This document shows, piece after piece, positions 1-7,925 of a stretch of DNA of 11,978 bases. Under the pieces are notes generated by a model. It did no database searches and was not told the DNA's origin. It saw only the letters and a program-made list of their open reading frames with translations. The position numbers were made by a program, and so were the translations under genes. The stretch's first letter is position 1. Every line of letters starts with the position of its first letter. Origin of the DNA: Bacteroidia bacterium (GTDB lineage: Bacteria; Bacteroidota; Bacteroidia; B-17B0; Aurantibacillaceae); the NCBI GenBank assembly GCA_026418315.1, contig JAOABO010000050.1:1-11978 (forward strand). The letters are read 5' to 3'.

Positions 1-403
1 TTTGAGTACCTGTTATGCCACCCATACTGGAAATATTGACAATATGGGCAACTTTTGATTTTTTTAAGTAAGGTAACATATTTTGAATCCATATAAACGG
101 TGCCAACACATTGGTGTGAAATGTTTCGTTCAGTTCAGATGGAGTAATATGCTCAAATGCTTGATAAATAAGTATGCCTGCATTGTTTATCATCACATCT
201 ATTGATAAATTGTTATTTTTCAAATATTGTACACATGTCTCAAGGGTTGCTGTATCTTTAATATCACCCTGAATATAATGTAAATGAGGATGAGAAAAAG
301 AAAGTGGGTTTCGGGATATTCCTATTACCTGATGGTCGGCAAGAAGGTACTTTGCTGTTTCTAATCCTATACCCTTTGATACCCCTAATATAAGAATCAC
401 CAT
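1..403 (-). CDS. Short-chain dehydrogenase/reductase (SDR), C-terminus cut by window edge
   Basis: The first 134 codons of a minus-strand gene are visible, starting at ATG 403-401 and still open at base 1. The protein begins directly with a Rossmann beta strand and the nucleotide-binding motif GVSKGIG (residues 7-13), the SDR TGxxxGIG motif with the leading Thr replaced. It continues with a GDIKD segment (about 47-51, adenine-ring site), NNAG (73-76), the structural Asn in HTNVLAPF (about 98), and NISSMGG with the catalytic Ser (about 126). The YxxxK part of the active site would lie just beyond the left edge. These are the landmarks of classical SDRs, cytosolic NAD(P)H-dependent oxidoreductases. 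The substrate cannot be told. No in-frame ATG lies upstream before the divergent gene at 447, so this start is well supported. Family assignment is strong; specificity is unknown. Confidence 0.9.
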   Translation of the reverse strand, partial: MVILILGVSKGIGLETAKYLLADHQVIGISRNPLSFSHPHLHYIQGDIKDTATLETCVQYLKNNNLSIDVMINNAGILIYQAFEHITPSELNETFHTNVLAPFIWIQNMLPYLKKSKVAHIVNISSMGGITGTQ

Positions 404-411
404 ATTTTTTG

Positions 412-419
412 TAATTTTG
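412..419 (+). promoter_or_regulatory. Candidate -7 promoter element TAATTTTG for the barrel-protein gene
   Basis: TAATTTTG fits the Bacteroidota -7 consensus TAnnTTTG exactly and ends 27 bases before the ATG at 447, inside the short divergent intergenic region (404-446). No TTG is seen at the expected 17-23 bases upstream, so support rests on the -7 element alone. The opposite strand has only a 7-of-8 match (TATATTAG, 430-423) for the SDR gene. Confidence 0.35.
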
Positions 420-446
420 TGGCTAATATAAGTAACAGATATTCTA

Positions 447-1046
447 ATGCTGAAAAATAAAATACCCAATACTTTAGTTTTTCTTTTTTGTTTTATGTTG
501 ATTCAAGAAATCCAATTTTTTGCTCAAACGGATAGTACTTACTTCAAACTTCCTGAAAAGAACAAAGAAAAAAAAGAAAAAAATTTTGAGTGGATGGAAC
601 GCGTGAGTATTGGTGGAAATTTCGCTTTTTTTACTTCTTCGAGATATACTTTTATAGACATTTCACCTTTAATTGGTTACAGAATTTCAAAAATGATCAT
701 GATAGGTGCTGGTCCTGTTTATAATTATTATAGTGAATATGTATATAATTCTCGTTTTAGTTTTGACATGTATGGTTTAAGATGTGTGGGAAGAATTTAT
801 TTATTAGAGAGTTTATTTTTTCAAACGGGATGGGATTTATTAAACAGGAGCGTTTATACTATGCAATACAATGGTTTACAAAAAGACAGAATGTGGATAC
901 AAAATATTTGGATAGGCGGCGGAGTTCGTTACATGGTAACTTCAGGCACTTATATGTTTACTTCAGTGCTCTTTAATTTGAATCAGAATAACTATTCGCC
1001 TTATCCCAATCCCTATGTGCAAATAGGATTTATTACAAGTTTTTAA
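447..1046 (+). CDS. Small outer-membrane beta-barrel-like protein, function unknown
   Basis: This is a 199-residue protein with a signal peptide: basic start, hydrophobic core about residues 9-25, and likely cleavage after FFA (26). A short lysine-rich charged linker follows (about 36-47). From about residue 50 there are alternating aromatic/polar strands with turns, for example SIGGNFAFF, DISPLIGYRI, MIMIGAGPVY, IWIGGGVRY, and a C-terminal strand PYVQIGFITSF ending in Phe. A terminal aromatic residue and paired amphipathic strands are typical of outer-membrane barrels. It resembles a widespread family of uncharacterised Bacteroidota barrel proteins of about this length, with the same 'DISPLIGYR' and 'YSPY.NP..QIGF' elements. 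It is shorter than the PorP/SprF proteins (about 300 residues) often paired with type IX substrates. The CHU_C gene starts 35 bp downstream on the same strand. Membrane location is inferred; function is unknown. Confidence 0.8.
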   Translation: MLKNKIPNTLVFLFCFMLIQEIQFFAQTDSTYFKLPEKNKEKKEKNFEWMERVSIGGNFAFFTSSRYTFIDISPLIGYRISKMIMIGAGPVYNYYSEYVYNSRFSFDMYGLRCVGRIYLLESLFFQTGWDLLNRSVYTMQYNGLQKDRMWIQNIWIGGGVRYMVTSGTYMFTSVLFNLNQNNYSPYPNPYVQIGFITSF

Positions 1047-1068
1047 TGTATAATTAACAAAATAAATG

Positions 1069-1076
1069 TATTTTTG
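1069..1076 (+). promoter_or_regulatory. TAnnTTTG element abutting the CHU_C gene start
   Basis: TATTTTTG matches TAnnTTTG and is followed by only five bases before ATG 1082. If used, transcription would start at or next to the start codon, giving a leaderless mRNA. No TTG is seen 17-23 bases upstream. The gene could instead be read through from 447-1046, 35 bp away. Confidence 0.3.
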
Positions 1077-1081
1077 CCATT

Positions 1082-3319
1082 ATGTTGAAATACACTCTCA
1101 TACTGTTTCTGTTAGTAATTTGTTCTCTAAAAATACAAGCCACTCATATTGTAGGAGGAGAAATTTATTATGACTATCTGGGGGGAGGTCAATATAAAAT
1201 AACACTCAAAATATACAGAGATTGCTACAATGGTATTCCGCCATTAGATAATCCTGCACACATAGATATTTTTGATAAAAATGGTAATGTGATTAAAAGC
1301 AGAAATGTTGCTTTACTATCCATTTCTAATATCCCGAGTAGTATCAATAATTCCTGCATTATTCCACCTGATAATGTTTGTGTACAAGAAGGTATTTATG
1401 AGTTTACCGAAACATTACCACCTATTCCGGGCGGATATTATATTGTTTATCAAAGATGTTGCAGAAATCATACGATACTCAACATTGTTAATCCTGGTGG
1501 CATAGGAGCCACTTATTGGGAGCACATCCCTGGCTCAGATGAAGCATTCCCTAATAGTTCTCCACGATTTAAAAAATTTCCTCCACTTTATATCTGCAAT
1601 GGCTTAAACATCAATTTTGACCATTCAGCCACCGACCCCGATGGTGATGTTTTAATATACTCTTTGTGTAATGCTTACAACGGATTGGACGGCTGCTGCC
1701 CTATTATTTCTTCCACCTATGTTCCATCTCAAGGACAATACTGCAACACTCCGCCACCTTCTTGTCCAGTGAATTGCTCTCCGCCTCCATATTCCAGTAT
1801 ACCTTATTTAGCACCCTATAATGGCACTTATCCATTATCTTCTAACCCAGCCATTAATATAAACCCAAACACAGGATTATTGACTGGCAAACCTAATCTG
1901 AACGGACAATGGGTAGTAAGCGTTTGTGTTAGTGAATACAGGAACGGACAATTAATTGGTATTCATCAAAGAGAATTTCAATTTAACGTTGTCACCTGTT
2001 CCATTACCGTTGTCAGTGCCATACAAGACCAAAGCCAAAAATGCGATGGCTATACTATTAATTTTTCTAATCAAAGTATTGGTGGAAATACTTTTTTCTG
2101 GAACTTTGGCGACCCCACAACATTAGCCGATACATCACACCTTACTAATCCTTCTTACACATACCCTGACACTGGAACATATCAGGTTACGCTGATTGCT
2201 AATCCGGGCAAACCCTGCTCTGATACATCTATAAAAACATTTTATGTGTACCCAAAATTTGCTCCGCAATTTACACCCCCATCCGGACAATGTGTTATTA
2301 ATAATAGTTTCTCATTTCAAATTACAGGAAGTTATGCAAATTACAGCCAATTCAGCTGGAATTTTGGTCCTAATGCTACTCCGTCGTTATCTAACCTTTC
2401 TAATCCAACGGGCGTTCATTTTAATTCTTCAGGAATTTTTCCCGTTACCGTTACAGTTACCCAACAGCCCTGTAAAGCAGAACTAACTGGAACAATAGAA
2501 GTTTATCCCTACCCTTCAATCAATCCTGTAGCTAATAATTATACAATTTGTCAAGGTACTCCACTACAACTCAATATTGAAGCCAATAATTTAAATAATC
2601 CATTGTATCAATGGTTTGTTTCTAATGGATTTTCTTCTAATCATTCCAATCCTTCTCTCACTTTTAACCAATCTGGTATTTATGGCTATTCAGTGAACAT
2701 TATTAATACGTCTCAATGTACTGTTACTTTTAATATCACCGCACCGAATGCTATTACTGTTTACCCCACACCCTTTGCAGATTTTATTTTTACTCCAACT
2801 CTAACCACTGTTTTCGATCCTGAAATTACCTTTACAGATATGAGTTATGCCGGAAATTTTGAAAACAACAGTGGCTCACTCACTCAATGGCATTGGGAAT
2901 TAGGCGATGGTAATACCATTTCAAATGCCCTTCAGTTTATTCACAGTTATGGTAATTATGGAAATTATCCTGTTCAGCTGATTATTACCAATAATTTTGG
3001 TTGTAAAGACACTGTTACTAAAATCATTACAATACTGCCTGAATTTAGATTTTGGGTACCGAATGCTTTTACACCTAATAATGATGGCTTGAATGACGAA
3101 TTTCTTCCTATTGTAATCGGCATTGAAAACTATACCTTAGAAATTTTTGACCGATGGGGTGAGAAAATATTTTCCACCAATCAATACAAACAAGGTTGGA
3201 ATGGTTATTACAAAGGTAGTGCGTGCAAAGAAGATGTGTATGTTTGGAAAATAGGATTTAAAAATTTAATAACTAAAAAGTATGAAGAACATGTAGGGCA
3301 TGTCACTTTGCTAAGATAA
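1082..3319 (+). CDS. Secreted PKD-repeat protein with type IX secretion type-B (CHU_C) sorting domain
   Basis: The 745-residue protein has a Sec signal peptide (1-20, cleavage after IQA). The N-terminal region starts THIVGGEIYYD, common in large Bacteroidota adhesin-like proteins. A DPDGD segment (about 185-189) is followed by NPNTGLLTG (261-269) and a strand pair ending EYRNGQLIG (285-293), an arrangement seen before PKD arrays. A Cys/Pro-rich insert spans about 205-240. PKD-like beta-sandwich domains lie at about 309-390, 393-475, 477-560 and 562-650, the last with WELGDG. The C-terminal CHU_C domain (about 657-745) shows WVPNAFTPNNDGLND, YTLEIFDRWG, GWNGYYKG and DVYVWKI. In known systems this domain directs export through the type IX secretion system and attachment at the cell surface. 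The likely role is a surface or released adhesin or structural protein. There is no enzymatic domain. Domain calls are strong; ligand unknown. Confidence 0.93.
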   Translation: MLKYTLILFLLVICSLKIQATHIVGGEIYYDYLGGGQYKITLKIYRDCYNGIPPLDNPAHIDIFDKNGNVIKSRNVALLSISNIPSSINNSCIIPPDNVCVQEGIYEFTETLPPIPGGYYIVYQRCCRNHTILNIVNPGGIGATYWEHIPGSDEAFPNSSPRFKKFPPLYICNGLNINFDHSATDPDGDVLIYSLCNAYNGLDGCCPIISSTYVPSQGQYCNTPPPSCPVNCSPPPYSSIPYLAPYNGTYPLSSNPAININPNTGLLTGKPNLNGQWVVSVCVSEYRNGQLIGIHQREFQFNVVTCSITVVSAIQDQSQKCDGYTINFSNQSIGGNTFFWNFGDPTTLADTSHLTNPSYTYPDTGTYQVTLIANPGKPCSDTSIKTFYVYPKFAPQFTPPSGQCVINNSFSFQITGSYANYSQFSWNFGPNATPSLSNLSNPTGVHFNSSGIFPVTVTVTQQPCKAELTGTIEVYPYPSINPVANNYTICQGTPLQLNIEANNLNNPLYQWFVSNGFSSNHSNPSLTFNQSGIYGYSVNIINTSQCTVTFNITAPNAITVYPTPFADFIFTPTLTTVFDPEITFTDMSYAGNFENNSGSLTQWHWELGDGNTISNALQFIHSYGNYGNYPVQLIITNNFGCKDTVTKIITILPEFRFWVPNAFTPNNDGLNDEFLPIVIGIENYTLEIFDRWGEKIFSTNQYKQGWNGYYKGSACKEDVYVWKIGFKNLITKKYEEHVGHVTLLR

Positions 3320-3360
3320 AAGAACTTTTTATGTTTGGTATGGACGCAAGTTTGGTATTT

Positions 3361-5256
3361 TTATTTTAATTTATTTTTTAGTGATAAATAAACGCTTACT
3401 TCCATCTGGTCTATTGTCGCTGTTTTGTATTGCTCTATGCTACCACTTATGCCTTTGAAAAATATTCTTATGCTTGCGTTATTGTTTTGAATGTCATAAA
3501 TAAGTAACTTGGATTCTAACTGAATATCCGTAGAATTGTTCTTCATTAATTTATTGTGTAAAATGTTTTCAAGCCATTCTTGAATTGAAAACTGAATCAT
3601 GGATTGATTGCTTAAAATGATATTAAGTGTATTAGTGTTTTTGTTAAATGAAAACTCCAATGTATCTTTTTCAAGCAAATATTTTATATTACTGTGAAAA
3701 TCATTCCATCTAAAATTGAAGGCATATTGATACCCATCAATACAGGTTGCTGTTTTGATAGAATCTATATTTTCTGAAATATAAAAGTATTTTGTTGGAT
3801 TAGAATTTAGGTTGTCGTTATCTTCTTCTGATGTTTTTGATTTGGAATAATAAACACGAGCATCATTCATTCCCCATTCTTGCACTATTTTATCAAGAAT
3901 TGTGTCGTTGTTAGTATTCCATATCAACTTAACATGGTTGTTTAATTTTATATTAGTATAGGCCTGTATGGGCTCTAATGAATGAAATGTGTATAAGTAT
4001 CTTAATACAGAATAAATTTGAAATTTATCTGTATCTGGAATAGAATCACTTTTAGTAAGTGGCTGAATTTTTCCATTGACCAATATCTTGTTTTTTTCCA
4101 GAATTTCTTTCAGTATTCTAACCTGACTATTTTCAGAAACAGAATAGTAGCTCCAAGGTCCTATCATTGACAGTAAAAGAGTTACAAATAAAGACAAAGG
4201 AATGAATTTTATTTTTTCATTTTTGGTAATCAAATTAAATACAGAGATAAACACCAGCCATATTCCAATGATTAAATTAAAATATCTGTTTACTGTAAAT
4301 CCATAATCTGAAATACGTTTACCAATAGCCACAAACAGTAATACTAAAAGTGGTAATAAAGCTACATAAAACCATTTAGAAAAATATTGTACCCATTTAT
4401 TTTGCTCAACGCTTCTTAATGGCCACAATAATAAAAATGCAAATACACCAAATACAGACAACACATTAATAAACCACGCTAACCATCCTCTAGGTAAATC
4501 CCATTGCAATAAAATTTTTATTCCATAAACATAAAGAATAATAATATAAATAGATAATAAAGGTAGTAATATGTATTGTACAAGAATTTTAAGTATTTTA
4601 GGATAAGTGAATTCGTTAACCTTAGCATTAAAATTTTTTGGCACACCCGCTGTGAAAAACCATATTTGAAAAACTCCTCCTACCATTGCATAAATATAAA
4701 CATAAAAAGCAACCATTTTGCCCGGACCAAATAATATCTCAACAAGTAATAGTGCAAAAAATAAACCCATTATAATTACAAAAGAAAATTGTATAGTAAC
4801 CAAGTATCTTATGAACAAATCTTTATTAAATATCCAAAACGCTAATTCATTGTCATTTTTATCGATAAATAGAATAAAAGATACCAACAAATGAAACAAA
4901 ATAGAAAACAAGCTTAATTGAATAATAGGGTTGTAATTATCTAATGGAACCCAAAAGGCATACACAAATAATAAAATAGTCACTATCATTGAAACCACAT
5001 TCTTTCCCACAGATGATTCTGCCTGATATTTTTCAAACAACAAACTAATAATAATAGATACAGGAATAGATAATCCACATCCTATAAGTATGCGGCAATA
5101 ATTTTCTATTTCACCAAAAGGAGCTTCTAATCCAGAAGTATGATACATGACGATAATAGTAAGTGTAACAACGATTCCTAGAAGGACTGTTACAGGAAAT
5201 CTGAAAAAAGATTTAGAAATTTCTTTAACATCCAAATAATTTTTAATTACATTCAT
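3361..5256 (-). CDS. DUF4153 polytopic inner-membrane protein
   Basis: The 631-residue protein has about 11 hydrophobic segments in its first 370 residues (roughly 21-38, 52-74, 86-103, 109-130, 149-174, 182-202, 222-246, 258-279, 293-311, 323-342, 350-367). A soluble C-terminal domain of about 260 residues follows. Landmarks of DUF4153 are visible: IGKRISDYGFTVNRY (about 311-325) and GPWSYYSVSENSQ (about 366-378), which ends the membrane part. The biochemical function of the family is not established and nothing here suggests a substrate. The start ATG 5256-5254 lies 14 bases after a TAnnTTTG element. The gene converges on the CHU_C gene with a 41-bp gap and no strong terminator, and diverges from recA. 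Family assignment is confident; the role is unknown. Confidence 0.88.
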   Translation of the reverse strand: MNVIKNYLDVKEISKSFFRFPVTVLLGIVVTLTIIVMYHTSGLEAPFGEIENYCRILIGCGLSIPVSIIISLLFEKYQAESSVGKNVVSMIVTILLFVYAFWVPLDNYNPIIQLSLFSILFHLLVSFILFIDKNDNELAFWIFNKDLFIRYLVTIQFSFVIIMGLFFALLLVEILFGPGKMVAFYVYIYAMVGGVFQIWFFTAGVPKNFNAKVNEFTYPKILKILVQYILLPLLSIYIIILYVYGIKILLQWDLPRGWLAWFINVLSVFGVFAFLLLWPLRSVEQNKWVQYFSKWFYVALLPLLVLLFVAIGKRISDYGFTVNRYFNLIIGIWLVFISVFNLITKNEKIKFIPLSLFVTLLLSMIGPWSYYSVSENSQVRILKEILEKNKILVNGKIQPLTKSDSIPDTDKFQIYSVLRYLYTFHSLEPIQAYTNIKLNNHVKLIWNTNNDTILDKIVQEWGMNDARVYYSKSKTSEEDNDNLNSNPTKYFYISENIDSIKTATCIDGYQYAFNFRWNDFHSNIKYLLEKDTLEFSFNKNTNTLNIILSNQSMIQFSIQEWLENILHNKLMKNNSTDIQLESKLLIYDIQNNNASIRIFFKGISGSIEQYKTATIDQMEVSVYLSLKNKLK

Positions 5257-5270
5257 AAATTTAATTTTTT

Positions 5271-5278
5271 CAAAAATA
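5271..5278 (-). promoter_or_regulatory. Candidate -7 promoter element TATTTTTG for the DUF4153 gene
   Basis: Read on the minus strand, 5278 to 5271 is TATTTTTG, a full TAnnTTTG match ending 14 bases before the ATG at 5256. The nearest upstream TTG (5292-5290) is only 11 bases away, outside the usual 17-23 spacing, so no -33 box can be named. The surrounding region is very AT-rich. Confidence 0.4.
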
Positions 5279-5340
5279 GAGATTTATTTCAACATTTTTA
5301 TTTTTTGAAAAATATTTTAACAAGTTCTGAGCAACTTTAA

Positions 5341-5373
5341 TTTGTAACTAAAGAATTAAATGCATTAAATTTA
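5341..5373 (+). promoter_or_regulatory. Candidate recA promoter (TTTG-N21-TAAATTTA)
   Basis: TTTG at 5341-5344 is followed after 21 bases by TAAATTTA (5366-5373), a 7-of-8 match to TAnnTTTG (final G replaced by A). The spacing falls within the 17-23 bases known for Bacteroidota promoters. The predicted transcription start would be about 5380, about 10 bases before the recA ATG at 5391. I see no convincing inverted-repeat SOS operator around it, so LexA control is not shown. Confidence 0.4.
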
Positions 5374-5390
5374 CAGAAAATTTTTTAATT

Positions 5391-6443
5391 ATGGCTAAGA
5401 AAACAGAAGAAGCAGAAATAAAAGACAATTCCAAAAAAACCCCTAATCCTGAAAAATTAAAAGCATTAAACTCTACCATAGAAATGCTGGAAAAAACCTA
5501 TGGCAAAGGCACTATTATGAAACTTGGTGATACCGTAGTAGAAACCCAAGACGCCATTTCCACAGGATCTATAGGTTTAGACATAGCATTAGGAGTAGGT
5601 GGCTTTCCAAAAGGAAGAATAATTGAAATATTCGGACCAGAATCTTCAGGTAAAACAACACTGGCTATTCATGCCATTGCGAATGTACAAAAAAATGGTG
5701 GTATTGCAGCTATTATTGATGCAGAACACGCTTTTGACAGAACGTATGCAGAAAAATTAGGTGTAGATACAGAAAGTTTACTCATTTCCCAACCCGACAA
5801 TGGCGAGCAGGCATTAGAAATTGCAGATAATCTTATTCGTTCAGGAGCAATAGATATTATAGTGATTGACTCAGTTGCGGCACTTACACCCAAAGCAGAA
5901 ATAGAAGGAGAAATGGGCGATAGTAAAATGGGACTGCAAGCCAGATTGATGAGCCAGGCATTAAGAAAAATGACCGCTACTATCAACAAAACAGGTTGTT
6001 GCTGTATTTTTATCAATCAATTAAGAGAAAAAATCGGGGTCATGTTCGGAAACCCAGAAACCACCACCGGTGGAAACGCCTTGAAATTCTACGCTTCTGT
6101 TCGTCTTGACATTCGCAGAATAGCACAAATAAAAGAAGGAGAAAATGTAATAGGAAACAGAGTAAGAGTAAAAGTAGTAAAAAACAAAGTAGCCCCTCCC
6201 TTTAAACAAGCAGAATTTGATATTATTTTTGGAGAAGGCATCAGCAAAACAGGTGAAATTATAGACATCGGCGTAGAAAAAGGTATAATCAAAAAAAGTG
6301 GCTCATGGTTTTCATATAATGATACAAAATTAGGTCAAGGCAGAGATGCATTAAAACAATTATTAAAAGACAACCCTGAATTGCTTGCAGAATTAGAAGA
6401 AAAAATCAAAACAGTATTGAAAGAAACCCCCGCAGTATTTTAA
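5391..6443 (+). CDS. recA: RecA recombinase
   Basis: The 350-residue protein is full length for RecA, the ATP-dependent filament-forming strand-exchange protein of homologous recombination and the co-protease that triggers LexA cleavage where an SOS system exists. Visible motifs: Walker A GPESSGKTT (82-90); the catalytic Glu in IIDAEHAF (E112); Walker B IIVIDS (156-161); the L1 loop with EIEGEMGDSKMG (170-181); and the L2 DNA-binding loop beginning FINQLREKIGVMFG (207-220) and ending GGNALKF. A lysine-rich N-terminal extension of about 20 residues precedes the oligomerisation helix. The C-terminal tail is acidic (about 329-340), as usual. No intein interrupts the ATPase core. The unusual run CCC (203-205) sits just before L2, where many homologues have one or two Cys. 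A rhomboid gene follows 55 bp downstream, probably co-transcribed. Confidence 0.99.
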   Translation: MAKKTEEAEIKDNSKKTPNPEKLKALNSTIEMLEKTYGKGTIMKLGDTVVETQDAISTGSIGLDIALGVGGFPKGRIIEIFGPESSGKTTLAIHAIANVQKNGGIAAIIDAEHAFDRTYAEKLGVDTESLLISQPDNGEQALEIADNLIRSGAIDIIVIDSVAALTPKAEIEGEMGDSKMGLQARLMSQALRKMTATINKTGCCCIFINQLREKIGVMFGNPETTTGGNALKFYASVRLDIRRIAQIKEGENVIGNRVRVKVVKNKVAPPFKQAEFDIIFGEGISKTGEIIDIGVEKGIIKKSGSWFSYNDTKLGQGRDALKQLLKDNPELLAELEEKIKTVLKETPAVF

Positions 6444-6498
6444 TGCAGGAACATCCATTTTTTATCATTTGGCAAAATAATAACTATCCTTACTTACC

Positions 6499-7209
6499 AT
6501 GTTCCCAATTGCAGATACCATTCCCTCTTCCCGTGTTCCAGTAGTAAATTATACACTCATCCTATTAAACGTGATTATTTTCTTTTTTGAAATTCTTTTA
6601 CCGCCCAATACTTTAGAATTATTTTTCTATCACTTTGGATTAATACCCGCTCGTTATTCAAGCGAATACTTTGCCTACGAAACCGGCTTAAGTTCTGATA
6701 ATTATTTACCTTTTTTAACCAATATGTTTTTGCACAGCGGATGGGCACATATTATCGGAAACATGTGGACACTATACATATTTGGCGATAATGTAGAAGA
6801 TAAAATGGGACATTGGCGATATTTCATTTTTTATCTCTTATGTGGGATATTGGCTTCTATCAGTCATTATCTAATTAATCCGGAATCTACCATTCCTGCT
6901 GTAGGAGCATCGGGAGCCATTTCCGGAGTCATGGGTGCCTATATGTTTCTTTTTCCCAAATCACGCATCATCTTTCTTTTTGTTTTTTTCTTTGTCATAG
7001 ATTTCATTCAAATTCCGGCATTCATTTACTTGTTATTCTGGTTTATTGGACAATTGGCAAGTGGTACTGTGAGTTTATTGGTGCTACCTCAGAATGTTGG
7101 CGGAATTGCATTTTGGGCACATATAGGAGGATTTGCTGCAGGAATGATTTTATATAAATTCTTTATTAGGAAAGAAAAGTACCGTGTAGAGTATGAATTT
7201 TTAGATTAA
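6499..7209 (+). CDS. Rhomboid-family intramembrane serine protease
   Basis: This 236-residue polytopic protein carries the rhomboid signature. H79 and H84 lie in FLHSGWAHIIGN, with N88 as the oxyanion Asn. The catalytic Ser is in GASGAISG (S138) and the catalytic His in WAHIGGFAAG (H208). About six to seven hydrophobic segments are present: about 17-34, 71-95, 107-126, 135-152, 156-170, 172-196 and 203-222. A long L1-like loop with acidic and aromatic residues lies between the first and second segments. Rhomboids cleave transmembrane segments within the inner membrane; the substrate cannot be predicted. All active-site residues are intact, so it should be an active protease rather than an iRhom-type pseudoprotease. 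No clear TAnnTTTG lies in the 55-bp gap after recA, so transcription with recA is likely. A strong hairpin terminator follows. Confidence 0.96.
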   Translation: MFPIADTIPSSRVPVVNYTLILLNVIIFFFEILLPPNTLELFFYHFGLIPARYSSEYFAYETGLSSDNYLPFLTNMFLHSGWAHIIGNMWTLYIFGDNVEDKMGHWRYFIFYLLCGILASISHYLINPESTIPAVGASGAISGVMGAYMFLFPKSRIIFLFVFFFVIDFIQIPAFIYLLFWFIGQLASGTVSLLVLPQNVGGIAFWAHIGGFAAGMILYKFFIRKEKYRVEYEFLD

Positions 7210-7229
7210 GCCCACCACCATTATTTAAA

Positions 7230-7262
7230 ATAACAAACCCTCTCTGTGAGAGGGTTTGTTAT
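7230..7262. terminator. Perfect hairpin, probable bidirectional terminator between rhomboid and rplT
   Basis: Bases 7230-7244 pair perfectly with 7248-7262 (15 bp, core AAACCCTCTC / GAGAGGGTTT) around a 3-base TGT loop. It lies 20 bp after the rhomboid stop and 18 bp after the rplT stop on the other strand, so it can serve both convergent units. The A/T-rich base of the stem supplies short U-runs, but there is no long poly-U tract on either side. Confidence 0.88.
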
Positions 7263-7280
7263 CACCTTTAAGAAAGATTT

Positions 7281-7625
7281 TTACTTTACTTTCTCAATAA
7301 CAGATTTAAAAGCATCAGGATTATTCATAGCTAAATCTGCCAATACTTTGCGATTTAAATTGATATTACTTTGTTTCAGCTTATTGATAAATTGACTGTA
7401 AGAAAGACCGTGTTGTCTTGCAGCAGCATTGATTCTTTGAATCCACAATGCTCGCATTTCTCTTTTCTTAAGCTTACGATGTTTGTATGCGTAAGTTAAC
7501 CCTTTTTCAAACGCGTTTTTGGCTATTGTCCACACATTTTTTCTGGCACCCCAATAGCCCTTGGTTTGTTTTAGAATTTTTTTTCTTCTTGCTCTGCTTG
7601 CTACAGAATTGACTGATCTTGGCAT
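7281..7625 (-). CDS. rplT: 50S ribosomal protein L20
   Basis: The 114-residue protein is the normal size for bL20, an early-assembling 23S rRNA-binding protein needed to start 50S assembly. It starts MPRSVNSVASRARRKK and contains KGYWGARK (22-29) in the basic N-terminal helix. The globular C-terminal domain has WIQRINAAAR (61-70) and NRKVLADLA (91-99). It is the last gene of thrS-infC-rpmI-rplT, 85 bp after rpmI. In Escherichia coli and Bacillus subtilis L20 represses its own operon by binding mRNA. The folded element at 7641-7692 just upstream makes this possible here, but that is inference. The terminator at 7230-7262 closes the operon. Confidence 0.98.
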   Translation of the reverse strand: MPRSVNSVASRARRKKILKQTKGYWGARKNVWTIAKNAFEKGLTYAYKHRKLKKREMRALWIQRINAAARQHGLSYSQFINKLKQSNINLNRKVLADLAMNNPDAFKSVIEKVK

Positions 7626-7640
7626 AGTTTTAATTTTTGT

Positions 7641-7692
7641 GAGTGGCAGCGTCTTATTTTTTATTCTAATAAGAACTTATTGCTGAACACTC
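7641..7692 (-). promoter_or_regulatory. Structured RNA element between rpmI and rplT, candidate L20 autoregulatory site
   Basis: On the minus strand GAGTG (7692-7688) pairs with CACTC (7645-7641), and after a 2x1 internal loop CAGC (7685-7682) pairs with GCTG (7650-7647). Inside this closing stem are AATAAG (7681-7676), CTTATT (7673-7668) and a second AATAAG (7658-7653). The middle block can pair with either neighbour, so two inner hairpins exclude each other. The element ends 15 bases before the rplT ATG. The base-paired layout is seen directly; a regulatory role is inferred from its place before the gene of a known autoregulator. Confidence 0.45.
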
Positions 7693-7710
7693 GGGTTATT
7701 AGATAGTTAT

Positions 7711-7905
7711 TTAGATATTCAATAAAAACTTTACATTATTCAAGTCGGCGTGATTAACTTCTGCCATTCTTCCTAACTTACGTTTTCTGTCTTTTTCTTT
7801 TTTGGTTAAAATGTGATTCTTATAGGCCTTTTTTCTCATTATTTTTCCACTTGCGGTTACTTTAAATCTTTTTTTGGCACTTGAATTAGTTTTAATTTTT
7901 GGCAT
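7711..7905 (-). CDS. rpmI: 50S ribosomal protein L35
   Basis: The 64-residue, very basic protein starts MPKIKTNSSAKKRFK, the conserved bL35 N-terminus. It continues with TASGKIMRKKAYKNHILTKK and a C-terminal stretch with NHADLNNVKFLL. Length and order of conserved segments match the family, a small 50S protein buried in 23S rRNA. It lies between infC (77 bp upstream) and rplT (85 bp downstream), the standard operon order. A promoter-like TTG-N20-TACCTTTG sits directly upstream, so rpmI and rplT may be made from an extra transcript as well as the long operon mRNA. Confidence 0.98.
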   Translation of the reverse strand: MPKIKTNSSAKKRFKVTASGKIMRKKAYKNHILTKKEKDRKRKLGRMAEVNHADLNNVKFLLNI

Positions 7906-7925
7906 AAAATTATTTTTAAGGGGTG

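Noticed and set aside
3316..3331. Weak inverted repeat AAAAG-AA-CTTTT just after the CHU_C stop
   Set aside because: The stem is short and nearly all A/T with a 2-base loop. It is not a credible terminator on this evidence.
5669..6292. Minus-strand open frames opposite recA (5669-6016, 6021-6209, 6089-6292)
   Set aside because: They are shadows of recA, whose frame has every conserved motif. They have no family features and no promoter.
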